In this document: one piece after another, positions 1-7,412 of the stretch
Layout: the number at the start of each line of letters is the position of its first letter
Numbering within the stretch: position 1 is the first letter of the stretch
From: QHWK01 sp035315685
Lineage (GTDB): Bacteria > Acidobacteriota > Vicinamibacteria > Vicinamibacterales > CAVVIG01
DNA: 47,360 bases
Assembly (NCBI GenBank): GCA_035315685.1
Contig: DATFXR010000082.1
Span: forward strand, 1-47,360
Reading direction: 5' to 3'
Notes under the pieces: generated by a model
What the model saw: only the letters and a program-made list of their open reading frames with translations
What the model was told of the DNA's origin: nothing
Database searches by the model: none
Made by a program: the position numbers and the translations under genes

Positions 1-796
1 TGAAGGCGAGCAGTGTGTAGCCGGGCAACAGGCCCGAGAAACACACAAACGCGTGCAGCGCCACGACCGAGGCGAGAAAAACCTGCTTGGGCAGGTTGAT
101 CGGCTGGCCGCGCATCCATTTGCCGGTTTGGAACAACACCTCGAGAGTCACCAGCGCTGCCACACCGGCTTCGGCCGCGTAGAACACGGCCTTGTCCCAG
201 CCCATCGGCGTTTGCTCCCAAGGCTTGAGTCCGACCGTGTCCCGCGTGTCCGGGTGGATGAACAGCAGCCCGAGGAACGCCAGACCCAGCGCGCCGTACA
301 ACACCGACGCATCAAGCCGGGACTCGTCGGTGCCGATCTCGCCGTTCTTACGGTTGTAGAGGCGCAGCACGCCGTAATGCTGCCGGGTGATGTGAAAGTA
401 GGCCCACAGACTGACGCCGTAGCCCCAGAGTTTCCAGGGCAGTTTGAATGACTCGACGCCTGCCGAGTGCAGCCCGTAGGAGGCAGCGAGCATCGCCGGC
501 CCAATCAGGAACACACCCATGCTGCCGAGAAGCATCGCCCGGCGCGCGCGCCATTCGTCCTTGTCCAGATACGTGCGGAAATAGGTGCCGAAGAAATGCG
601 GCGTGTCGAGCACGACGACCCAGACGAACCACACCAACACCATGTTGAGATGCAGGAAGACGTGGAGTCCCAGGATGCCCAGGCCCGCCGCCATGCCGCC
701 CAACGCGACCGCCAGATCCTGGCGTGCACTGAACACCCATGGGAAGGTGAACGAACGGCCCAGGCTCTCCCGCGTCAGCGTTATTCCGGTCGGCAA
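1..796 (-). CDS. Multi-pass membrane protein of unknown function (partial, runs off the window start)
   Basis: Reading the minus strand from a TTG at 796 gives an open frame of about 265 codons that leaves the window at base 1. It has at least five hydrophobic stretches, including DLAVALGGMAAGLGILGL, MVLVWFVWVVVLD and LGLAFLGLLFI, separated by charged loops, and a conserved-looking HITRQHYGVLRLYNRKNGE segment. The histidine-rich intramembrane pattern (HVFLHLN, DTPHFFGTYFRTYLD, ITRQHYG) could be a metal or cofactor site in an integral membrane enzyme, but I do not recognise the family. No ATG is available upstream: an in-frame TGA lies just before the TTG, so the start is uncertain and could be a later GTG or ATG. 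The C-terminus is outside the window. Confidence 0.6.
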   Translation of the reverse strand, partial: MPTGITLTRESLGRSFTFPWVFSARQDLAVALGGMAAGLGILGLHVFLHLNMVLVWFVWVVVLDTPHFFGTYFRTYLDKDEWRARRAMLLGSMGVFLIGPAMLAASYGLHSAGVESFKLPWKLWGYGVSLWAYFHITRQHYGVLRLYNRKNGEIGTDESRLDASVLYGALGLAFLGLLFIHPDTRDTVGLKPWEQTPMGWDKAVFYAAEAGVAALVTLEVLFQTGKWMRGQPINLPKQVFLASVVALHAFVCFSGLLPGYTLLAF

Positions 797-1004
797 AACT
801 CCCCCCGTTGCCGCCGATCATATTAAATCGACCGCTCACCGAAGGGCGTGCGCACAATCGTCGAACGCCGTTGAGCCCCGCGGGCACCGATGACGATCGG
901 TCGTCCGCAATTGGTGACGGCGTCGCCGGCCAACCGAAACACTTGCGGAGCCTGGCGTCGCAGATTGGGCGATCGCCGAACTCTGGACAACTCAGGACGG
1001 TTAA

Positions 1005-3809
1005 TTGCGGATCACAGGCCTCAATTTCACCCTCAAGGTCGACGTCACCTCGGAAACGGTCACGGTTAGCGGTGAAAGCCCGCTGGTCGACCTTCGCACG
1101 TCCGCGCTCTCGGCGGTCGTCGATGGCAAGAAGATCGAGGAGCTGCCACTGAACGGCCGCAACTACATCATGCTGGCCACGCTGCAGCCCGGCGTTGTCC
1201 AGTTCACGGAGAAGCAGACCACATCACCGACGCAGCGCGGAGTGTCGTTGAACATCAACGGCATGGGCGGGCGGTCGAACAGCTTCCTGATCGACGGCGC
1301 GAACATGCGCGGGTATGCCGGCATGGCCACCGTCACCGCGGCCGATTCCACGCTCGGCGTCGAAACGATTCAGGAGTTCCGCGTGGTGACGAACGCGTTC
1401 TCCGCCGACTACGGGCGCGCCATGGGGGGCGTCATCAACATCGCGACCAAGTCGGGCACCAACGCGCTGCGCGGCTCCGGGTTCGAGTTCTTCCGCAACA
1501 GCAGGATGGACGCGCGCAACTTCTTCGACGTGGGCGACGCGCCGCCGTTCACGCGTCATCAGTACGGCGCGACGGCGGGTGGTCCGGTTCGTCAGAACAG
1601 GATCTTCTTTTTCGTCGGCTTCGAGCGGCTTCAGGAAGATCTCGGACAGACCATCATCACCGCCGTGCCGACGCTCGCCGCGCGCGCGGGGCTTGTCAAC
1701 CCGCTCGTGAAACCGTACCTCGATCTGTATCCGTTGCCGAACGGACGCGATCTGGGGCCCGGGATCGGCCAGTACACGTACGACTTCACGCGCCCGACGC
1801 GGGAAACCTTCCTGCAGGGACGGGCCGACGTCGTGCTCACCGAGAAAGATTTCATCCTCGTCCGCGATACCTACGACGGATCGCGCCAGGTGTCGCCAAT
1901 CTCGACCGGCTCGATTGCGTCGACGGGCTTCCCGCAGTTCTTCACGAATTCCACGTCTGGCAACCATTTCGTCACAACCGAGGCGAAGCGGACGTTTACA
2001 CAGAACCTGCTCAACACGGCGCGCTTTTCGGCGAGCGTGCTGACCTACGAGCAGCAGGCCGCCAACACGCTCGCCAACGGGCTTGCCTTCACGCCAGACG
2101 CGCCGTTCATGGGCACGATCCTGATCGGAGGTCTGTCGCAGTTGGGTAATTACGCCGCCGAACCCTCGACCCAGAACATCGACTACTGGACCTGGAGCGA
2201 CGATCTCGCCTACACGAAGGGGAAGCATCAGCTGAAGACCGGCGTGTTCATCAAGCACGCCTTGGCTGATAAGTTGACGACGGTCAACAGCCGCGGCACC
2301 TATACGTTTGCGAACATGGCGCAGTTCCTGGCCGGCGTGCCGAGCCGCTTTCAGGGCAACGCGCCCGGTCCGGAGTTCAGGCGCCAGCGGCCCACCACGC
2401 TGTTCGGGTTTTACGCCCAGGATGACTACCGCGTCACGCCGAGCCTGACGCTCAATCTGGGCGCCCGCTACGAGTTCTTCACGATACCCTCCGACAGGAA
2501 CGGACTGGACGCGTACCTGCCGGACGTGCGCAGCTCCACGGCGACCGTCCTGGGCGGACCGTTCGCCAATCCGTCGCTCAGAAACATCGCGCCGCGCGTC
2601 GGCTTCGCCTGGGACGTCAGCGGCGACGGCCGCATGGCGGTGCGCGGCGGCAGCGGGCTGTACTACGACACCGACGGCCCGTACAACAGCTCGCTGGGCA
2701 TTGCCATCCAGACGCCGCCGTTCGTGCTGCCGGTCAACGTCAGCGGCGCGGGGATTCCCTTCCCGACGCCGTCGTTTTCCACCGGCGCCACCGCTGGTCC
2801 GCTGAGCATGCGGACGATTGACTACAACATCGAGCAGCCGAAAGGGTGGACCTACAACGTGAACGTGCAGCGCGAGCTGGCGGCCGGCTGGGCGGTGATG
2901 CTCGGCTACGCCGGATCGCGCGGCTACAATCTCGTGAACGCCATCGAGGGCAATCCGGTCGTGCCCGTCGTGCAGGCCGACGGCACGCTGTTTTTCCCGG
3001 CAGGTGCGCCGCGCCGCAATCCGGCGTGGAGCAGCATCGACTATCGCATGTCCAACGGACGCTCGACGTATAACGCGTTGCAATCGAGCCTGATGAAGCG
3101 CTTCGGCAACGGGTACCAGGCGCAGTTCTCCTACACGCTCAGCAAGGCGATGGACAACGCCGACGCGCAGGTCAGCACCGACACGCTGTCGTCGTCGGTC
3201 TATCCGCAGAATCCGTACGATCTGAATGCGGAATGGGCGGTCGCCGCCTTCGATGCCCGCCACGTCTTCTCGGCGAATGCCACGTGGGAGCTGCCTGCGT
3301 TTCGCAACCGCCCGCTGCTGAGCGGGTGGCAGCTGAACGCGATCGTCTCCCTCCACACCGGCTATCCATTCACGCCGTCGATTCAGACGCCGAACTGGTC
3401 CCGCAGCGGCAACATCTCGACCAACGCCGAGGATCGGCCCAACGTGAAGCCCGGCACCGATCCGTCGGGGCTCATCACGGGCGATCCGGACCACTGGTTC
3501 GACGTGAGCGCCTTCGAGCTGCAGCCGCGCGGCACGCTCGGGAACACGCCGCGCAATTTCCTGCGCGGCCCCGGGTTCGCCAACGTCGATCTGTCGCTCG
3601 CGAAGAACCAGGCCCTCGTCGGGCATACACGCGTCCAGATCCGGCTCGAGGTGTTCAACCTGTTCAACCGGGCGAATTTCGCGACGCCGACGCGTCCGGT
3701 GTTCGCGGGCGCGGTCGAGAACGAGGCGCCGCTCGGGACAGCCGGGCAGATCCTGCGGACAGTCAACTCGTCGCGCCAGCTGCAGCTCGGGATCAAGGTG
3801 GTGTTCTAG
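1005..3809 (+). CDS. TonB-dependent receptor (Oar-like), 5'-truncated
   Basis: The open frame begins with a TTG directly after an in-frame TAA (1002-1004). It codes for the end of a carboxypeptidase-regulatory-like domain (LKVDVTSETVTVSGESPLVD), a plug (EELPLNGRNYIMLATLQPG, IATKSGTNALRGSGFEFFRN) and a full beta-barrel ending in the aromatic terminus QLGIKVVF. Aligned with the intact receptor at 34054-37131, about 120 N-terminal residues are missing: the signal peptide and most of the regulatory domain. No ATG, ribosome site or signal sequence is available upstream in any frame I read, so the product could not reach the outer membrane. The remaining frame is undamaged over more than 930 codons, so the loss looks recent, or the gene start was replaced by a rearrangement between about 800 and 1005. 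Functional receptors of this type move large ligands across the outer membrane. Confidence 0.85.
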   Translation: MRITGLNFTLKVDVTSETVTVSGESPLVDLRTSALSAVVDGKKIEELPLNGRNYIMLATLQPGVVQFTEKQTTSPTQRGVSLNINGMGGRSNSFLIDGANMRGYAGMATVTAADSTLGVETIQEFRVVTNAFSADYGRAMGGVINIATKSGTNALRGSGFEFFRNSRMDARNFFDVGDAPPFTRHQYGATAGGPVRQNRIFFFVGFERLQEDLGQTIITAVPTLAARAGLVNPLVKPYLDLYPLPNGRDLGPGIGQYTYDFTRPTRETFLQGRADVVLTEKDFILVRDTYDGSRQVSPISTGSIASTGFPQFFTNSTSGNHFVTTEAKRTFTQNLLNTARFSASVLTYEQQAANTLANGLAFTPDAPFMGTILIGGLSQLGNYAAEPSTQNIDYWTWSDDLAYTKGKHQLKTGVFIKHALADKLTTVNSRGTYTFANMAQFLAGVPSRFQGNAPGPEFRRQRPTTLFGFYAQDDYRVTPSLTLNLGARYEFFTIPSDRNGLDAYLPDVRSSTATVLGGPFANPSLRNIAPRVGFAWDVSGDGRMAVRGGSGLYYDTDGPYNSSLGIAIQTPPFVLPVNVSGAGIPFPTPSFSTGATAGPLSMRTIDYNIEQPKGWTYNVNVQRELAAGWAVMLGYAGSRGYNLVNAIEGNPVVPVVQADGTLFFPAGAPRRNPAWSSIDYRMSNGRSTYNALQSSLMKRFGNGYQAQFSYTLSKAMDNADAQVSTDTLSSSVYPQNPYDLNAEWAVAAFDARHVFSANATWELPAFRNRPLLSGWQLNAIVSLHTGYPFTPSIQTPNWSRSGNISTNAEDRPNVKPGTDPSGLITGDPDHWFDVSAFELQPRGTLGNTPRNFLRGPGFANVDLSLAKNQALVGHTRVQIRLEVFNLFNRANFATPTRPVFAGAVENEAPLGTAGQILRTVNSSRQLQLGIKVVF

Positions 3810-4008
3810 GTCTATTCTTTCTTGAACAGCCGCTGATCATCGCTGCGCGCCTCGCACACGAGCTCCGAGGTGAATTCCACTTCACGTCGTAACTTGAACA
3901 GACTCTTGTCGATCCCGCCGAATCGCCAGCCGCTGCCACTGTCGCCGTGGCCGCACGAGCTGTCTGCTGGGTGTCGTTCGCCAAAATTCGCCGGCGCCGA
4001 GCCGACCT

Positions 4009-4203
4009 CGGCAATGCCCATGCCCAGTACTGCGCCAAGGCGGTCCATAACAGTCGATCGTGAGCGTGCAGCGGGACTCGGTTCTCAGCACGTTGCATCG
4101 CTGCCAGTTGCTGGCGCAGGTCCACGTTCTCGAGGGCCAACTCTCGATGGCCGGGCAGCGCCAACGCCAAGCGGCGGACAACCACAATGAGCAACTCCAG
4201 CAT
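4009..4203 (-). pseudogene. Decayed transposase/integrase N-terminal fragment
   Basis: The minus strand codes for about 65 residues (MLELLIVVVRRLALALPGHR, then ENVDLRQQLAAMQR and RLLWTALAQYW) that resemble the N-terminus of rve-core integrase-type transposases common in Acidobacteria and Proteobacteria. After about 4008 the similarity stops and the frame turns into low-quality sequence. No DDE core and no terminal repeats are visible. The 3810-4341 gap otherwise holds nothing I can support, apart from a short open frame on the minus strand (3812-4048) without recognisable similarity. The remnant lies next to the damaged TonB receptor and marks a rearranged boundary before the catabolic island. 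Confidence 0.6.
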
Positions 4204-4341
4204 CGGCCGATCGTGGCCGGCATCGGCCGCAATTCAACTCGGACGGGTTTTTGCGACTGTCAAGGATTCCGTAGCTCCACATACGTTCGTATGCTCTTCC
4301 GGAATCGTATACGCACCGGTCTGCAATAATGGCAGCCGCTG

Positions 4342-5121
4342 ATGGACGACCGGATGACGGTGGCCGCCCTGCGACAGATGAAGCGCAACGGTCGCAAGAT
4401 CGTGGGCGTAGTGGTCTACGACTATCAGATGGCGCAGATTGCCGATCGCGCCGGCGTGGAGATCGTGTCAGCCGGCGATTCTGTCGGCGTGACGCTGTGG
4501 GGCCACGCCAGTGAGGCCGACGTCACGATCGATCAGATGCTGCTCGTGTGCCAGGCAGTCCGCCGCGGCGTGATTCGCGCGCTCGTGAGCTGCGACCTGC
4601 CTGTGGCGTCGCTGCAGGATACACCTGAAACTGCGGTTGGCGCCGCGATGCGTCTCCTTCGTGAAGGCGCCGCCGATCTCGTCAAGGTGGATGTCGCCGC
4701 CGCTTCCGCCGATGTCGTTCGTGCGATGACGCGCTCGAGCATTCCTGTCTGGGCGCAATTCGGTGTCGCGACGGCCCCGCTCGATGCGCCGGCGGTCGAT
4801 CGCCTCGTCCGGGAGGCGCAGCAGCTGGAGGAAGTGGGTGCGTCGCTGCTGGACTTTCGGCATTCAGGCCCGATCGCCGGTCCCGCCGTCGTTCGTGCCG
4901 TACACATTCCGGTCCTCGGTGGCGTCGGCGGCGGTCCATGGCTCGACGGCCGCATCCGCTCCCTGGCCGCTGCGATCGGATATCTCGCGTCGGCTGTCGA
5001 CGACACCACGGATCGCTACGCAAACGTCGGTGCGGTGGCGCTGAGCGCGATCTCGGCTTTGTGCGATGATGTGCGCGCCGGCCGGCCGCTTCGAGGCGCG
5101 GCGCCGGCGTCCAGGTCCTGA
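4342..5121 (+). CDS. PanB-like (ketopantoate hydroxymethyltransferase family) protein with altered active site
   Basis: The 259-residue protein has the phosphoenolpyruvate/pyruvate-superfamily TIM-barrel layout of PanB: KIVGVVVYDYQMAQIADRAG, the SAGDSVG loop (Asp46, equivalent of E. coli Asp45), SCDLPV (Asp85, equivalent of Asp84) and a GGVGGG loop near the C-terminus. Three key PanB residues differ: Mg ligand Glu114 is Asp117 (LVKVD), His136 is Gln139 (VWAQFG) and the catalytic Glu181 is Arg173 (LLDFRHSG). It sits among aromatic-acid catabolic genes rather than pantothenate genes. I infer a related aldolase or C-C lyase acting on a ring-derived 2-oxo acid rather than ketopantoate synthesis. 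ATG 4354 is an equally likely start (MTVAALRQMK). An AATAAT -10-like element lies at 4325-4330. Confidence 0.8.
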   Translation: MDDRMTVAALRQMKRNGRKIVGVVVYDYQMAQIADRAGVEIVSAGDSVGVTLWGHASEADVTIDQMLLVCQAVRRGVIRALVSCDLPVASLQDTPETAVGAAMRLLREGAADLVKVDVAAASADVVRAMTRSSIPVWAQFGVATAPLDAPAVDRLVREAQQLEEVGASLLDFRHSGPIAGPAVVRAVHIPVLGGVGGGPWLDGRIRSLAAAIGYLASAVDDTTDRYANVGAVALSAISALCDDVRAGRPLRGAAPASRS

Positions 5122-5187
5122 ACCGGTCACGAACGCGAGGTCGCGTGGCGACAGCGGTGACCGACAGCATCACCACACGATACGAGT

Positions 5188-5704
5188 GTACGGGAGCTGC
5201 TGTGGTGGCCAGTTGGCGGCGCGAAGTACCGCATCAACGGTCACCGGCGTTTTGCGGAACACCTCGACTACGTCAGGCAGAACGGGCTGGATGCCGTTGT
5301 CGCGCTCGCGAAGGGCAGCGACACATCGTTCGGACAGGATCCGCGCGTCGGGCCGTGGGTGTCAGTGCTGCGCCACGATCCGGAGTTCGCGGCATCGTAC
5401 GAGCGTCAGGACCTCGACCAGTATCTGCAGCGCGTCGCCGCCACCGCGCGGACGCTGTTCGATCGCGACACGGCGCCGGGCGCCGAGCCATCTGTTCCAG
5501 CTGTCGGTCGCCGCGCTGATCGTGCCCGGCCGCGACGCCTCACACGCGACATCGGCGGCACGGTATCTCGAGGAGTGCTTGCCGAACGCGCAGTACTGGG
5601 ATGTCCCGGTGGAGGAGCAGACGGAGCGCAATGCACCCGAGCGACTTCTGACGTTTCTGAACAGTGTCGAGCGGCTGACTGCGGAGAAGACGGAGAAGAC
5701 GTAA
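5188..5704 (+). pseudogene. Alpha/beta hydrolase remnant, N-terminus lost and frameshifted
   Basis: Two overlapping frames together give the C-terminal part of an alpha/beta hydrolase. The first frame reads LLWWPVGGAKYRINGHRRFA, then VVALAKGSDTSFGQDPRVGP and RTLFDRDTAPGAE up to about 5490. The second frame continues with LFQLSVAALIVPGRDASHAT and RYLEECLPNAQYWDVPVEEQ to the TAA at 5702-5704. The shift lies at roughly 5484-5495. The nucleophile-elbow half of the enzyme is absent: the first frame opens after a TGA at 5158-5160 and has no start codon. The context suggests it once served as a ring-cleavage-product hydrolase in the surrounding pathway. A sequencing error could explain the frameshift but not the missing N-terminus. 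Confidence 0.7.
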
Positions 5705-5717
5705 CCGGCGTCTTGTG

Positions 5718-6635
5718 TCATCTCGGCACCGCGAACAGTTCCTCGACCGTGAACGGCCGCGACAGGATGCTCTGCTCGACACAGTACTGCACCATCGACT
5801 CGAGCATCCCGCGGTTCGGCTCGATGCCGTACGGTACCGGATCGCCGATGAGTTCCATCACCCGCACGTGTGTCGGGTCCGGTGCTTCGATCTGACCGTT
5901 CTTCAGCCGATCGAGATAGCGTCGCTTGGCCTCGCCAAATGCGTCGAACAAATCCGATGCGAGATCCGGGTTTGCCTCGAGGCAGGCGTTTCCAACGACG
6001 ACGGTGTGATTGATCGGATACAGGCCGCGCTGACGCAACGCGTCGAAGCCGGCTTCTGTCGCGTTCGCGATCAGCGGCCGGACTTCTGGCGAGTCCACCT
6101 GCACGCCGATAGCGGCCGCAATCTCGCCAGCCGCCAGCAGGTCCTCCAGCGTGCGGCCCGGATCGATCGGCACGACGTTGGCCGGCGGCCGGTACTCGGC
6201 GACATGCTCGTCGCCGGAGAGTACCCACGTCACCTTGCGCAGATCGACGCCGTGCTCGTGCTGCAGGATGCTGCGCACCCACAATCCCGTCGTGACGGTG
6301 TAGCCGCGGCTGACGCCAACCTTCCGGCCTTCCAGGTCCTTCGGCGTGCGGACTCCGGTGTTCGTGTTGTAGACGATCGCGCCGTGGTGAAACGCTCGCA
6401 TCGGAAACACCGGGATGGCGGTGAACCGTCTGCCGTGCGCCCGCGCGCAGAGATAGGTCGTCATCGCCAGCTCGCAGATGTCGAAATCCTGGCTTCGGAC
6501 CATCCGGCGGAAGGCCTTGATGATGATCGGCACCTCCTCGAAGTCGAACTCGAACGTGCGCGGCTTCACCGTTCCATCCTTGAGCGCTTCGGTGTGTCCG
6601 CGCGTTGCCACCGCCGTCTTGAGGCGTTTGGTCAT
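5718..6635 (-). CDS. 4,5-dihydroxyphthalate decarboxylase-like protein
   Basis: This 305-residue protein resembles the 4,5-dihydroxyphthalate decarboxylase family (Pht5-type), which has a periplasmic-binding-protein-like fold but acts in the cytoplasm. Recognisable segments are MTKRLKTAVATRGHTEALKDG, FDICELAMTTYLCARAHG, FHHGAIVYNTNTGVRTPKDL and the C-terminal YGIEPNRGMLESMVQYCVEQ. No signal peptide is present, which favours an enzyme over a solute-binding protein. The start at 6635 (MTKRL) is chosen over the longer frame from 6671 because the longer one would run into the divergent gene; only 26 bp separate the two genes. A 16-bp perfect inverted repeat covers this start codon. The likely reaction is loss of CO2 from a dihydroxylated aromatic dicarboxylate produced by the Rieske oxygenase route. 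Confidence 0.85.
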   Translation of the reverse strand: MTKRLKTAVATRGHTEALKDGTVKPRTFEFDFEEVPIIIKAFRRMVRSQDFDICELAMTTYLCARAHGRRFTAIPVFPMRAFHHGAIVYNTNTGVRTPKDLEGRKVGVSRGYTVTTGLWVRSILQHEHGVDLRKVTWVLSGDEHVAEYRPPANVVPIDPGRTLEDLLAAGEIAAAIGVQVDSPEVRPLIANATEAGFDALRQRGLYPINHTVVVGNACLEANPDLASDLFDAFGEAKRRYLDRLKNGQIEAPDPTHVRVMELIGDPVPYGIEPNRGMLESMVQYCVEQSILSRPFTVEELFAVPR

Positions 6636-6649
6636 ACCATTCATGGTAT
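6634..6649. promoter_or_regulatory. Palindrome in the divergent intergenic gap (ATACCAT-TC-ATGGTAT)
   Basis: A perfect inverted repeat with 7-bp arms and a 2-bp spacer lies in the 26-bp gap between the decarboxylase (start 6635, minus) and the class II aldolase (start 6662, plus), and overlaps the decarboxylase start codon. It is well placed as an operator for both genes. Its half-site order (ACC...GGT) is opposite to the GGTnnnACC element found elsewhere in the window, so a different regulator is probable. Confidence 0.5.
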
Positions 6650-6661
6650 CGTGCAGCGGCG

Positions 6662-7408
6662 ATGAGCGCACTGTCCCGGATGTTCGACGAGCTCGTAACG
6701 GCCAACCGCATTCTCGCGCACGAGGAGGTCGTCGATGCGTTCGGCCACGTCAGCATCCGCCATCCGGACCGGCCGGATCGCTACGTCCTCTCGCGCGCGC
6801 GGGCGCCCGAATGCGTCGAGGTCGACGACCTGATGGAGTTCACGCTTGATGGCACGCCGATCGATCCGGCGGGCCGAACGCCGTACGCGGAGCGATTCAT
6901 TCACGGCGCAGTGTACGAGGCACGTGCCGGCGTCAGTGCCGTCGTTCATCATCACAGTCCCAGCGTCATTCCGTTCAGTGTGACGACGGCGCAGCTCTCG
7001 CCGATCATGCACATGTGCGCCGGCATCGGCGCCCGCGTTCCGACCTGGGATTCGCGGATGGCCTTCGGCGACACGAATCTGCTCGTCACTACGATGGCGA
7101 TGGCGCGGGACCTCGCAGCCGAACTCGGCGAACGCTCAGTTGTGCTGATGCGCGGTCACGGCGCGGTCGTTGCCGGCGCGTCCCTGCGCGAGGTCGTCTT
7201 CAACGCGATTTACCTGCAACTGAACGCCGATCTGCAGATGAACGCGCGCGCGCTCGGTGATAGTACCTTCTTGAGCGACGGCGAAATCGCGGCCGTGCTG
7301 CGGACGCGCGGGTCGTTCACCTACGAACGGGCGTGGGAGTTCTGGTGCCACCGCGCCGGGCGTCCGTACGACGAGCGGCCCCTGGAAGGACCGCTGGCCG
7401 GACTCTGA
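6662..7408 (+). CDS. Class II aldolase/adducin-family protein (probable aromatic-acid decarboxylase or aldolase)
   Basis: The 248-residue protein has the class II aldolase metal site: YAERFIHGAVYEARAGVSAV followed by VHHHSP (residues 96-98) and RGHGAVVAG with His166. Glu77 is at the catalytic-acid position. The family contains fuculose-phosphate aldolase and also the 3,4-dihydroxyphthalate 2-decarboxylase (PhtC-type) of bacterial phthalate breakdown. Because it is divergent from a 4,5-dihydroxyphthalate decarboxylase-like gene and precedes an FAD ring hydroxylase by only 4 bp, a decarboxylase or retro-aldolase role in aromatic breakdown is more likely than sugar metabolism. The exact substrate cannot be read from the sequence. 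Confidence 0.85.
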   Translation: MSALSRMFDELVTANRILAHEEVVDAFGHVSIRHPDRPDRYVLSRARAPECVEVDDLMEFTLDGTPIDPAGRTPYAERFIHGAVYEARAGVSAVVHHHSPSVIPFSVTTAQLSPIMHMCAGIGARVPTWDSRMAFGDTNLLVTTMAMARDLAAELGERSVVLMRGHGAVVAGASLREVVFNAIYLQLNADLQMNARALGDSTFLSDGEIAAVLRTRGSFTYERAWEFWCHRAGRPYDERPLEGPLAGL

Positions 7409-7412
7409 TCGC

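Noticed and set aside
1224..3626. 800-codon open frame on the minus strand
   Set aside because: It is Arg/Ala-rich and antisense to the TonB receptor; a high-GC shadow frame without recognisable domains.
5158..5160. TGA before the hydrolase remnant as another selenocysteine codon
   Set aside because: No coherent protein sequence precedes it, and the remnant also carries a frameshift, so decay explains it better.
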